Part shown: one piece after another, positions 1 to 8,142 of the stretch
Numbering within the stretch: position 1 is the first letter of the stretch
Layout of the letters: each line of letters opens with the position of its first letter
Origin: an uncultured Schwartzia sp.
GTDB taxonomy: Bacteria; Bacillota; Negativicutes; Selenomonadales; Selenomonadaceae
Length of the DNA: 13,044 nt
NCBI GenBank assembly: GCA_905373705.1
Contig: CAJPUA010000008.1
Location: forward strand, 1-13,044
Reading direction: 5' to 3'
Position numbers and translations under genes: made by a program
Notes under the pieces: generated by a model
Told to the model about the DNA's origin: nothing
Seen by the model: the letters and a program-made list of their open reading frames with translations, nothing else
The model's database searches: none

Positions 1-52
1 AGAAGGTGACGAGAACACTTAACAGTCCAATGATATAAAAATTATTTCGCAT
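1..52 (-). CDS. 5' end of a leftward gene, likely exported or membrane protein (partial)
   Basis: Only the first 17 codons are in the window; the gene runs off the left edge. The start is ATG (complement of 50-52), preceded on the minus strand by a strong Shine-Dalgarno AAGGAGAGGTG (about 57-67) at normal spacing. The N-terminus reads MRNNFYIIGLLSVLVTF: a short charged start followed by an uninterrupted hydrophobic run. This fits a signal peptide or first membrane segment. The product cannot be named from 17 residues. A TATAAT box lies about 90 bases upstream, giving a long leader that contains a direct repeat. Confidence 0.6.
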   Translation of the reverse strand, partial: MRNNFYIIGLLSVLVTF

Positions 53-101
53 GGTATCACCTCTCCTTTTCGTTGTCGGTCGGATGTCCCTGGTATATAT
101 T

Positions 102-134
102 CTCACTAAGTTCGCGCTTCTGCGCTCACTAAGT
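102..134. promoter_or_regulatory. 10-bp direct repeat in the leader of the leftward gene, possible operator
   Basis: CTCACTAAGT occurs at 102-111 and again, identically, at 125-134. The 23-base period is close to two helical turns, so both copies face the same side of the helix. They sit just downstream of the predicted -10 box at 141-146, where a bound repressor would block transcription. The repeat is seen directly; the operator role is inferred. No known regulator consensus is recognised. Confidence 0.35.
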
Positions 135-140
135 GTTCAT

Positions 141-146
141 ATTATA
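141..146 (-). promoter_or_regulatory. -10 box (TATAAT) of the leftward partial gene
   Basis: A perfect TATAAT is read on the minus strand at 141-146, upstream of the start codon at 52. No good TTGACA-like -35 box is found 16-19 bases further upstream; the position holds GGGCAG. This suggests a promoter that depends on an activator. The 22-bp dyad at 194-215 lies about 50-70 bases upstream of the -10 box, a plausible activator position. Confidence 0.4.
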
Positions 147-193
147 TCATAGATTGGCTGTTGCTGCCCGTTGGTGAAATCCGATCCTTGTCG

Positions 194-215
194 TCCATTG
201 TAGGATTACAATGGA
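194..215. promoter_or_regulatory. 22-bp perfect dyad abutting the IS relic
   Basis: TCCATTGTA (194-202), GGAT (203-206) and TACAATGGA (207-215) form a perfect 9+9 dyad. Size and symmetry fit an operator for a dimeric regulator acting on the leftward promoter. It ends exactly where homology between the two IS30 relics begins (216). It could therefore instead mark the insertion target, because IS30-type transposases favour palindromic targets. Confidence 0.4.
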
Positions 216-632
216 TTAGTTGCAAAATAAATTCAGATACATAAAAAGACAAGCAGGAAAATTTATAGTAAGATGAAGTCGCACCAATAACTACGAAAAG
301 ATCCTGCATATCTCAAGACCATTCTACCACAAATCCCCGTCTTTCCAGCACATAACGGCATACCAGCGTGGTCAAATCCAACCTATTTTAGAGCAAGAGA
401 TCCCTAAGGTTAAAATTGCCAAGTAAGTCAGCATTTCACGTTCCACCCTGTATGAAGAATTAAAGTGAGGTGCCATCGACCAGTTGAACAGCGACCTGAC
501 ACACTACAAAAAATACTTCGCAGACACAGGACACTCAGGTATATAGAGAATCGAAAGGCCTTCCGCAAACCTTACAAACTAGCGGGCATTGCAGCGTTCT
601 CCCAACACCTTGAACATGAGCCGCTGCAGAAC
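216..632 (+). mobile_element. Decayed IS30-family element, copy 1 (left end plus 5' part of transposase)
   Basis: This stretch is closely similar to 8143-8564, starting in both at TTAGTTGCAAAAT. The transposase would start at ATG 273 (MKSHQ), followed at once by TAA. With frame corrections it reads pieces typical of the IS30 N-terminal helix-turn-helix region: YQRGQIQPILEQ, IPKVKIAK, then ISRSTLYEELK. Several lesions kill it: an early TAA, a frameshift in 300-350, TAA at 424-426, TGA at 466-468, and frame loss near 533. Similarity to copy 2 stops at about 632, so the catalytic DDE domain is absent. No intact protein is made. It lies about 75 bases upstream of the predicted ietA promoter. Confidence 0.75.
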
Positions 633-706
633 TTTTCTTCCCGACTGTCCGATTTGATATTGTAATTTACACTCACAATGGCCGTTGTTGTTTTTCAAGC
701 AAACGA

Positions 707-735
707 TTGCTACGATCAACAAAAGATAGTATGAT
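707..735 (+). promoter_or_regulatory. Predicted sigma-70 type promoter of the ATPase-protease operon
   Basis: TTGCTA (707-712) and TATGAT (730-735) are separated by 17 bases, with the ATPase start at 775. A second TATAAT at 737-742 has no -35 partner at the right distance. The promoter lies downstream of the recognisable IS30 relic, so the operon probably has its own control rather than one borrowed from the element. Confidence 0.5.
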
Positions 736-774
736 ATATAATAAATTATGATATTTTAATGGGTGGTGATTTCC

Positions 775-1734
775 GTGGCAACTGCCGATCAGATAAAAAG
801 CCTTGTAAAAGCATATATGGATCGCGATGACGATAGATTCAAAACGATTGTATTACAAATTGCCGCTCACGAGGCGAAATCGGGACACGATGGCGTTGCA
901 CGCGACCTAAAATCACAAATTGACAAGCTTGGCAGGAGGCTTGCAAGCGTTGTTCAGCTCACGCCACAGAATCCCATGCTACTATTATCGCTGCCCAAGC
1001 ATAATATATCCGAGCTGATCGTTTCCAATGAGATCACTGAAAAAATCCAACGCATCCTAAACGAATACCGCAACCGTCACAAACTTCACTCCTACGGATT
1101 AACAAACCGACGCAAACTCCTAATCGAAGGACAGCCCGGTACGGGCAAGACCTTTACGGCAGCTGTCATCGCCTCAGAACTTTCTCTCCCTCTCTATACA
1201 GTGCAAATGGATAAGCTTGTCACAAAGTTTATGGGAGAAACCAGTGTAAAGTTGCGTCAGATCTTCGATAGTATCAATTCGCTCACCGGCGTATATTTTT
1301 TTGATGAATTTGATGCCATCGGAGCAGACAGAGGCCTCGATAATGAAGTCGGTGAAATGCGTCGAATTCTCAACTCTTTCCTCCAATTCATTGATCAGGA
1401 CGTTTCCGAAAGCATCATTATTGCCGCAACGAACAATCAACGGCTGTTAGATCAGGCACTGTTCCGCCGGTTTGACGACGTACTCCATTATACCCTGCCA
1501 ACAGAAAACGAAATCCGCCGTCTCCTAGACTACAAACTCATCAGTTACGACAAGCATTTCAAAATAACAAAGCCACTCTTAAAAGCCGCTGACGGTCTCA
1601 ACCATGCGGAGATTATCAAAATCTGTGACGACGCCATAAAAACCTCCATTCTAACGGATCAGCCTTTTACTGCAAAACAGATTGCGCATCTATTGCAGGA
1701 AAGGAGAACTGTCTATTCCTATAAGGAGGCGTGA
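775..1734 (+). CDS. ietA: AAA+ ATPase, IetA-like, of an IetAS defence / plasmid-stability module
   Basis: A 319-residue AAA+ ATPase of the FtsH/Cdc48-like class. Visible motifs are Walker A GQPGTGKT (119-126, Lys125), Walker B FFDEFDAIG (Asp177, Glu178), sensor 1 AATNN (about Asn220) and paired arginines in FRRFDD (231-232) as arginine fingers. About 90 N-terminal residues are charged and helical with no recognised domain, and probably contact a partner. I prefer the GTG at 775 to an in-frame GTG at 763. The Shine-Dalgarno-like GGTGGTGAT (762-770) sits just before 775 and would be consumed by the earlier start. The protease gene follows after five bases, so the two are one operon. In the IetAS family an ATPase of this type is always paired with an S8 protease. 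The likely role is ATP-driven control or substrate delivery for that protease; the mechanism and trigger are not visible here. Confidence 0.85.
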   Translation: MATADQIKSLVKAYMDRDDDRFKTIVLQIAAHEAKSGHDGVARDLKSQIDKLGRRLASVVQLTPQNPMLLLSLPKHNISELIVSNEITEKIQRILNEYRNRHKLHSYGLTNRRKLLIEGQPGTGKTFTAAVIASELSLPLYTVQMDKLVTKFMGETSVKLRQIFDSINSLTGVYFFDEFDAIGADRGLDNEVGEMRRILNSFLQFIDQDVSESIIIAATNNQRLLDQALFRRFDDVLHYTLPTENEIRRLLDYKLISYDKHFKITKPLLKAADGLNHAEIIKICDDAIKTSILTDQPFTAKQIAHLLQERRTVYSYKEA

Positions 1735-1739
1735 TACAA

Positions 1740-4250
1740 ATGGCTGTAGACAAAAAGAATATTTTTCTCTCCAATACTGCCGTACCATACCCCTATGCTT
1801 TTCGATCCTACCCTCCAAGCAAAAACTATCCACAAAGAGATCCAGCCGCTCACGCAGCCTATATTCAACGAAAACTATCTGAATGCTATGCCGCCCATGC
1901 TCTTACACAGCGTCAAGTGACGGCAATTCGATATAAGAACGGTCTTTATCTCGAAGTATCCGGCGCTGCCGGATGCGACTTTGCTTCGAAGGCATTGGAA
2001 AACCACAAGCAGGGAATACGCCTCGTAAATATAAGAACGGATATGCAGACCCAAACGGAAAAGGCAATCGTCTACATTCCGGAGGGAAAAGAATCCTATC
2101 TTATCAAAAAAATTGAAAAATATGCCAACGAAAGGACAGCTAAAAACCATCCCAGGTATAATGAATTAGTCAGCAGTATCGAAGACATCAAATTAGCCTT
2201 GTTTGAATCCTTTTGGCTGGATTCCCCCGATATGCGCCCACATGAAGAACCGGTCTGGTGCGAACTTTGGCTGCGATTTGACGAACAAGACGATTCCATA
2301 AAAACGTGGCACAAGGTCGAAGAAGCCCTCGCCTCAGTATGTCAGGATCTCAACATCCCAATCGACGAAAATCACATCGCATTCCCGGAACGAATCGTAA
2401 AACTCATATATGCAAATGCTTCCTCCTTAAAGGCACTCATTGACAACTGTTCTTTCGTCGCCGAAATACACCGAGCGCCCGAGCCCACATCCTTTTTTGA
2501 GGAGCTATCAACCTCCGAACAAAAGGACTGGGTGGATAACCTACTATCCCGTACAACATTTGTAAAAGAAAATGTTTCTGTATGCCTCTTAGACACAGGT
2601 CTGACATGGGCACATCCATTATTAGAACAATCTACAAATATAGAACATATCCAAGCCGTTAATTCTGCTTGGGGAATCCACGATCATCAAGGACACGGCA
2701 CAGAGATGGCCGGCGTTGCATTATACCATGACCTAAAGCAGGCATTGCTTTCAAGCGCTCAACTGAAAATATCTCATGAAATCGAATCTGTAAAAATACT
2801 GCCGCCTGCAGGAGAAAATAATCCAAAACTATATGGTGCTATCACGGCACAGGCAGTAGCTCTTGCCGAAATCGCCAACCCAAAGGCAAAACGTGTCACC
2901 TGTATGGCAGTGACAGCGCCTGCCTACAATACATTGGACGGAAGCCCTACCTCTTGGTCTGCCGCAATCGACAGCATTACATCCGGCGCCGAGGAAAATG
3001 GTGAGAAACGCCTCTTCGTAATCAGCGCAGGAAATGTAGACCCAAGTGAATTCCACTCGATTCCATACCCAGATGCAAACATATTGCACAATGTCGAGAG
3101 TCCGGGACAATCATGGAATGCAATTACTGTCGGGGCTTATTCGGACGACAGCAAAATCAGCGATCCTACTGATCCTACTTTTCGTGGATTCGGTCCGCTT
3201 GCAAACGGGGGCGCACTGTCACCATACAGCGCAACATCTCAAGGATGGAACAAAAAGTGGCCAATAAAACCGGAGGTGTTATTCCATGGAGGAAATATCG
3301 CTTCTAACGGTGTTGATTACGACGTCTGCTCCGACCTTTCATTACTGACAACAAATTTTCGTCCGCAAACGAAGCTGTTTTCAACAATTTGGGCAACAAG
3401 TGCCGCCACAGCTCAGGCCGCACATTTCTGTGCCCAGCTGCTCAATGAATACCCGGATATATGGCCGGAAACGGTGCGCGCTCTAATGATCCACTCTGCC
3501 AGTTGGACAGACGAAATGAAGCAGCAGTTTTGTTCTGAGGACACAAAAACAAAAGGCAGACGAAATCTTTTGCGTTGCTGCGGATATGGCATTCCGAATC
3601 TCAAAAAAGCAATCCAGTGCATGAGCAACAGCGTCAACATGGTGATTCAGGGAGAATTGCAGCCATTCGAAAAAACAGATCAACGTGTGAAGATGAAGGA
3701 CATGCACCTGCACACGCTGCCTTGGCCAAAAGAGGTCTTGCAAGCACTAGGGGAAGCTTCTATTACATTGAAGCTGACACTGTCCTACTTTATCGAGCCG
3801 GGACCGGGTGAAATCGGCTGGAAGGACAAATATCGCTATCCGTCCTGCGGGCTTCGTTTTGATGTGATCAATTCCAATGAAACAGAAGAAGACTTCAAAA
3901 AGCGAATTAACACAAAAATGCGCGGCGAAGATAAAAACGACAGCGGCGATGGAACAAGCGGAAGCGATCGCTGGTACTTGGGTTCAGATAATCGAAATGT
4001 CGGCTCCATTCATTCCGACTTTTGCGAACTGAACGCCGCAGAGTTATCTAACTGCAATCTCATCGCAGTATATCCTGTAGTAGGCTGGTGGAGAGAACGC
4101 GCCTACTTAAAGCGTTACGATAAAAGCATCCGATATTCCCTAGTCGTTTCTCTATCAACGCCAAGAACTGATGTAGATTTATACGCGCCTATTATCACAC
4201 AGATTACTCCTGCCATTGAGATTCCAATTCCGACGCGTCCACCCGCATAA
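1740..4250 (+). CDS. ietS: Subtilisin-like S8 serine protease, IetS-like, of an IetAS module
   Basis: An 836-residue S8 peptidase. The catalytic triad is intact: Asp285 in LLDTGL, His319 in GHGTEMAG, Ser554 in ATSAATAQAA, with the oxyanion Asn432 in ISAGN. About 270 residues of non-catalytic N-terminal sequence come before Asp285. After the protease domain, roughly 220 residues include a polar Gly/Ser/Asp-rich stretch near 730-745 and the segment VYPVVGWW, then a beta-rich end. There is no signal peptide, so it should act in the cytoplasm, unlike secreted subtilases. ATG 1740 is chosen over GTG 1731 because AAGGAGG (1723-1729), inside the end of the ATPase gene, is ten bases from the ATG and one from the GTG. 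The ATPase-then-cytoplasmic-subtilase order matches IetAS, known for plasmid stability and phage defence. The expected role is an effector protease, whose target is unknown. The stop codon lies inside the left arm of the 4243-4304 hairpin. Confidence 0.85.
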   Translation: MAVDKKNIFLSNTAVPYPYAFRSYPPSKNYPQRDPAAHAAYIQRKLSECYAAHALTQRQVTAIRYKNGLYLEVSGAAGCDFASKALENHKQGIRLVNIRTDMQTQTEKAIVYIPEGKESYLIKKIEKYANERTAKNHPRYNELVSSIEDIKLALFESFWLDSPDMRPHEEPVWCELWLRFDEQDDSIKTWHKVEEALASVCQDLNIPIDENHIAFPERIVKLIYANASSLKALIDNCSFVAEIHRAPEPTSFFEELSTSEQKDWVDNLLSRTTFVKENVSVCLLDTGLTWAHPLLEQSTNIEHIQAVNSAWGIHDHQGHGTEMAGVALYHDLKQALLSSAQLKISHEIESVKILPPAGENNPKLYGAITAQAVALAEIANPKAKRVTCMAVTAPAYNTLDGSPTSWSAAIDSITSGAEENGEKRLFVISAGNVDPSEFHSIPYPDANILHNVESPGQSWNAITVGAYSDDSKISDPTDPTFRGFGPLANGGALSPYSATSQGWNKKWPIKPEVLFHGGNIASNGVDYDVCSDLSLLTTNFRPQTKLFSTIWATSAATAQAAHFCAQLLNEYPDIWPETVRALMIHSASWTDEMKQQFCSEDTKTKGRRNLLRCCGYGIPNLKKAIQCMSNSVNMVIQGELQPFEKTDQRVKMKDMHLHTLPWPKEVLQALGEASITLKLTLSYFIEPGPGEIGWKDKYRYPSCGLRFDVINSNETEEDFKKRINTKMRGEDKNDSGDGTSGSDRWYLGSDNRNVGSIHSDFCELNAAELSNCNLIAVYPVVGWWRERAYLKRYDKSIRYSLVVSLSTPRTDVDLYAPIITQITPAIEIPIPTRPPA

Positions 4251-4304
4251 AGCACGAGGTGTATATCCGAAGAATAACGGATATACACCTCGTGCTTTAT
4301 GCGG
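4243..4304. terminator. Perfect 27-bp inverted repeat between convergent genes, bidirectional terminator
   Basis: Left arm 4243-4269 and right arm 4278-4304 are exact reverse complements (27 of 27) around an 8-base loop, AAGAATAA. The core is AAAGCACGAGG...CCTCGTGCTTT, so either strand ends in a short run of T after the stem, as in a bidirectional intrinsic terminator. The left arm contains the last codons and TAA of ietS. The right arm ends one base before the TGA (4305-4307) of the leftward gene. The stem is longer than usual for an intrinsic terminator. Confidence 0.75.
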
Positions 4305-7300
4305 TCAGGAATATTCCTCCAAAGGATCTCTATTCTCATCATTCTCAGCATCTTTACTATACATATCTGCCAGTTCACGCATTGTTGTTGCAAAACTGAT
4401 GAATCCTTCCAGCTCAAGGGCCTCGGCTTTTTCTCTGTATCCTCGCGCCAGTTCCCACTCTTGAACACCATGCGAAAAACTATGAATACCACGCTGATTC
4501 CGCAGTGCAAGCCTAAAGTTAAACCGCATTCTCCCTGTAGTTTGTTCATTCAGGACAGCAGCAACCGCTTTGTGAATCCACAACCCATCAGGATCCTGAG
4601 GAGCATACGTTAGGACCTTTCCAATCTCAATCTGAGCAATTTCATCATGTCCGCTTTCTTCTGTAATACGCCGCGCCTCAGTGATCCAATTACGAAAGGC
4701 CTCCTCATTCAATACCCCATCCTCTTGTACTCCCGGACAGCAGTGCCAATTATTCAAGAGCATATATGCCCGTTCAGCAAGGAATTGCTTCTGCGCATCC
4801 TTTTGTTCAGTGGGATCGGCAGGGTCATTCTTAGAAGGAAATGCAAATTTTATCATCTCCGCAAAGAATGTTGGGTCAAAAGCAAGACGTTTTTCCAGAG
4901 CAACCGGAGCATCTCCTGAGAAACGACCAAAGCAGGGAAGAAAGTTCCATTCAATTTGGTACAGTGCATCGATATCAACTGAGTGTGATGTTTGGAGTCG
5001 CTTAATTAACTCAATCGTATCATAACGCTCCAATTGTTTGATCTCTTGAGGATGCTCTAGTACCGCCATCAACGCACGTGTTACAATGTCTGGATCAAAG
5101 CTATCCTCATCATCAAGAGCATGGGCGAGGCACATGACTGCTGTTCCTGCACGCCCATATGCAATAAGTTTCTCTATAACAAATATTGCGTCCCAGTTCC
5201 ATCTTCCTATTTGCACATTCACATGCTTCCAATATAGGCCTTCGTGTGATTTTCCCAGATACGACGATACACGTTCCCAAATCTCCTCTTGAAACGGTAA
5301 AAGCACGAGAAAACGAGCACATTGCTCCGGCTTCCAGTTCCTTTGTAAAAGAGAATCCACCCAATGGATACCGCGCTGCTGAAATCGCTTCCAAACAAAT
5401 CCTGCAACAACATGTCCCTCCAACTCATCGTCAGTATCTACTAGGGTTGGCAGAATCTCGGCCTCAATGAAATCAGCCCCCACATCACTCAAGGTTTGAC
5501 CGACGATATACGGTATCGCTGTCTTTCGAGCAAAGTCTAAACACCGACCAAAATCTCCATCACCTATAATTTCAGCAAGGGCTAAACGACGCTTTTCATC
5601 AAGATGCGCCATCTGTTCCTCGTACTTCCCTTTCCCATCAAAAAGGTCATAATCATTTTCCGAAAAAAGATAGCGATATCGCAGCATCGGGTCAGCAGGC
5701 ATTATATTATTTGCGATCTGCTCAATCTTTATAATCGCGTCCTTAGGAAGCGCCCACTGTGCATCTGAAAATTTTCGATGACAGCGTATGAGGCCATCAA
5801 GCTTCTCCCAGATAACGCCTCGTTCGGTCTCAGGCATTCGAAGAATATGATCTGACATCAAATGATTCAAAACAACCTGTTGCGTTTCCTCTGGCAGATC
5901 AGAAAGATGATCCATCAACTCCATAAGTTTTTCGATATCTGAACATGCCGTTTCCACAGCCAGCTCAGCCAACATATGGATTTGCGCCCAGTACTCACTG
6001 ACAAGCACCTTATCTTCCCAATCCGAAGGGATAAAATCGCGCCATATAGGGCGATAGCATCCACTGGTAGTCCCAAGACTATCAGGCAGTAACGAAAGAA
6101 GTAATTTCCAGCCGACAGGGGGTTGTTCTTTCAAAATCTCTTTGAGTGCCGCTTTTCTTTGCTCAAAGGATGCCATCGTCTGTATATGCCATGGCAAAAA
6201 AATATCTACCAGTGATTGTGCAGGTCTGTTCATATACTGTCCACCCGGATCAATGGAAGCAAGTTTTGCTAAAATAACTGCAACTCGGACAAGATACTCG
6301 GGGCTCCACGCAACGCACTCCAATCCCCAAAGCAAACCGCTCATATAATTTTCGCCACAAAACAACCTATCTCCCGCTTCATCAAACAGCTTGCAAAACG
6401 GTGTATTGTGCAAGTCTGTAAGAGCTTTCTCCACGGCCCCCAGAAACACCTTCGGTGCAGCCTCGGCAAGCAGCGGCATAAGAGAATCCAATCCTGCCCA
6501 ACACTCCCAATCAGCATCATAGAGAAGATTGCCGACAACAGACGCTGCGATATCTTCTGCCTTTCCATGAGAGCATTGAGTTAATTTCTGCGGACGACTG
6601 CCCAGCAAGGCAAGTGTTTCCGCAAGCCCCTTTCTAAGTCGTGCAGAATGCGTAAGTTCTTTTCCAAGAACATTGGCAGCATATCGTTCTTCTTTTGGCA
6701 GATCAAATTTCGGATCTCGTTCGCCAAGAACCAAAAGAGCCATTTCCTGAAAGCGATCCAAATCCTCATCGGCCAGTCTATTTCCTAGTACATCCCAGAC
6801 TTCGCTGCGCGGAACAATTCGCCATTTTCCATCCATCTGAGCTAGGGGGGTATCTGCTTGATGCAACATCCCTCTCAAACGTCTAAAAACTTCACGCCCT
6901 TCCATGCCCAATACACTTTCCAGTACTTGAACATCTGCTTTATTCTTCTCACTCCATTGCCCAAGAAGATTTGCCCTTCCAATATCATCCGCATAATCCC
7001 ATTTTACATAGCGTGGAACAGCGCCACCTAAAAGATATCGGCGCAGTACAGACAATCTTCGAGCTCCGATTCTTGCAAGCTCTCTGCTGCGCGCATCAGA
7101 AAAATTCTCTCTTCTAAGAATGTCTTCGATTTGATATTGTGTCGGACTTTGCAGTTTAATGACGTTAGCTTTCCCCTCTGATAGTGGTCTGTATAGTGGT
7201 ATGATAAGCCTATGTTGTCTCTTCTCGGCAAGCACACGCAAATCCTGTCGTTCCGAATCCAAATCCAGTTCTGAACCAGCAACAAGAATATGTGGCTTTC

Positions 7301-8117
7301 TCAATTCAGCTATAGATCGCCATGCATTTATATCACTGATAAAAAGGCACTGATGAGCATATTGTTTTATATTTTCATATTTAGTTGAGATTATATAGGC
7401 AGCAACAAAATCCTCTACATCGCCTTCACTTTCAGCGAAAAGAAAAAGACATTGTTCCTTTCCTATAAAAATATTTTCAAGTGCGCGACATGCATTTTCT
7501 CGTGTTACCGTATAAACCAACGGAGAAATTAAGGGTTTATCACTTTGTCCACGAGAAAAGTTTTCCTCCCAATACTCAAGTGGAGTCGTAATCCCGCTTT
7601 CGTTTGGAATTATCCCAATTTTCCTTGCCAACCACCGTGCAATCGCTGGAAACTCTCGTAGCCACTCAGCAAGTCTAACGCCGTCAATAATACAAATTTC
7701 TTTCCAGCCTTTATCTGCATGTTCTGTAGGCCACGCTCGTTGATTTTCTTCTTTCGAATGTCCCGATGAACGCGGCGTAACAAATACAAATGTAGTATTT
7801 CGCCGCTCAGACACTTCCACTTGTTCTGTTCGTTTGTTGAGATCTTCATCCGCTTTTTTCCGAAAATCTGCCCCCGTTCCAATTTCCCAATAGGAACGTC
7901 CTATAGGGACAAACTGGCGAAACCCCTGTGCGCACTCCACGCTTCCGTCTAATCCCGATTGATTTATACCATCACCGTATGGAATCCGACAATCATCGCC
8001 ATCAGCTATCGACTCACGAACCAAAAGATAAACGAGTTCAGGGATCACGCCCCTACTGGTATAAGAATTTGCGTAACGCGATAAATCCTCAGCTGTTATA
8101 ATTTTTGTATGCTCCAT
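4305..8117 (-). CDS. Large uncharacterised defence-island protein (1270 aa): possible nuclease-like N-terminus, NTPase-like middle, helical C-terminus
   Basis: I do not recognise a named family. ATG at 8117 is chosen because AAAGGTGG (complement of 8125-8132) stands seven bases upstream. The open frame reaches further, to 8294, but that extension reads into the IS30 relic. Residues 1-170 hold GLDG (Asp57), WEIGTG (Glu78), a Lys-rich helix (87-96) and a strand FVFVTPR (110-116). The order acid, then Glu/Lys, then strand resembles PD-(D/E)XK nucleases but lacks a clean ExK, so this is tentative. Residues 195-370 are laid out like a STAND/NACHT NTPase lobe, with a strand-turn-helix at 219-241 where Walker A should be. 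No GxxxxGK[ST] is present; the place reads FAESEGDVEDF. An Arg-rich helical segment follows (349-362). Residues 400-1270 are almost all alpha-helical with many Trp and Leu, like helical-repeat sensor regions. No membrane segment or signal peptide was seen. It converges on ietAS and was not transcribed with it. Confidence 0.7.
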   Translation of the reverse strand: MEHTKIITAEDLSRYANSYTSRGVIPELVYLLVRESIADGDDCRIPYGDGINQSGLDGSVECAQGFRQFVPIGRSYWEIGTGADFRKKADEDLNKRTEQVEVSERRNTTFVFVTPRSSGHSKEENQRAWPTEHADKGWKEICIIDGVRLAEWLREFPAIARWLARKIGIIPNESGITTPLEYWEENFSRGQSDKPLISPLVYTVTRENACRALENIFIGKEQCLFLFAESEGDVEDFVAAYIISTKYENIKQYAHQCLFISDINAWRSIAELRKPHILVAGSELDLDSERQDLRVLAEKRQHRLIIPLYRPLSEGKANVIKLQSPTQYQIEDILRRENFSDARSRELARIGARRLSVLRRYLLGGAVPRYVKWDYADDIGRANLLGQWSEKNKADVQVLESVLGMEGREVFRRLRGMLHQADTPLAQMDGKWRIVPRSEVWDVLGNRLADEDLDRFQEMALLVLGERDPKFDLPKEERYAANVLGKELTHSARLRKGLAETLALLGSRPQKLTQCSHGKAEDIAASVVGNLLYDADWECWAGLDSLMPLLAEAAPKVFLGAVEKALTDLHNTPFCKLFDEAGDRLFCGENYMSGLLWGLECVAWSPEYLVRVAVILAKLASIDPGGQYMNRPAQSLVDIFLPWHIQTMASFEQRKAALKEILKEQPPVGWKLLLSLLPDSLGTTSGCYRPIWRDFIPSDWEDKVLVSEYWAQIHMLAELAVETACSDIEKLMELMDHLSDLPEETQQVVLNHLMSDHILRMPETERGVIWEKLDGLIRCHRKFSDAQWALPKDAIIKIEQIANNIMPADPMLRYRYLFSENDYDLFDGKGKYEEQMAHLDEKRRLALAEIIGDGDFGRCLDFARKTAIPYIVGQTLSDVGADFIEAEILPTLVDTDDELEGHVVAGFVWKRFQQRGIHWVDSLLQRNWKPEQCARFLVLLPFQEEIWERVSSYLGKSHEGLYWKHVNVQIGRWNWDAIFVIEKLIAYGRAGTAVMCLAHALDDEDSFDPDIVTRALMAVLEHPQEIKQLERYDTIELIKRLQTSHSVDIDALYQIEWNFLPCFGRFSGDAPVALEKRLAFDPTFFAEMIKFAFPSKNDPADPTEQKDAQKQFLAERAYMLLNNWHCCPGVQEDGVLNEEAFRNWITEARRITEESGHDEIAQIEIGKVLTYAPQDPDGLWIHKAVAAVLNEQTTGRMRFNFRLALRNQRGIHSFSHGVQEWELARGYREKAEALELEGFISFATTMRELADMYSKDAENDENRDPLEEYS

Positions 8118-8124
8118 GCTAAAA

Positions 8125-8132
8125 CCACCTTT
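8125..8132 (-). promoter_or_regulatory. Ribosome binding site fixing the start of the 1270-aa protein
   Basis: AAAGGTGG on the minus strand, seven bases before ATG 8117. It lies in the only 25 bases of non-IS sequence upstream of the gene. It supports 8117 over longer frames that would translate IS sequence. Confidence 0.6.
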
Positions 8133-8142
8133 CATGCGACGG

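Noticed and set aside
465..665. 66-residue frame in IS30 copy 1
   Set aside because: It starts inside the transposase relic just after a stop and follows the wrong frame; similarity shows it is pseudogene sequence.
4115..4549. 144-residue leftward frame spanning the hairpin
   Set aside because: It overlaps the ends of two well-supported genes in other frames and crosses the terminator.
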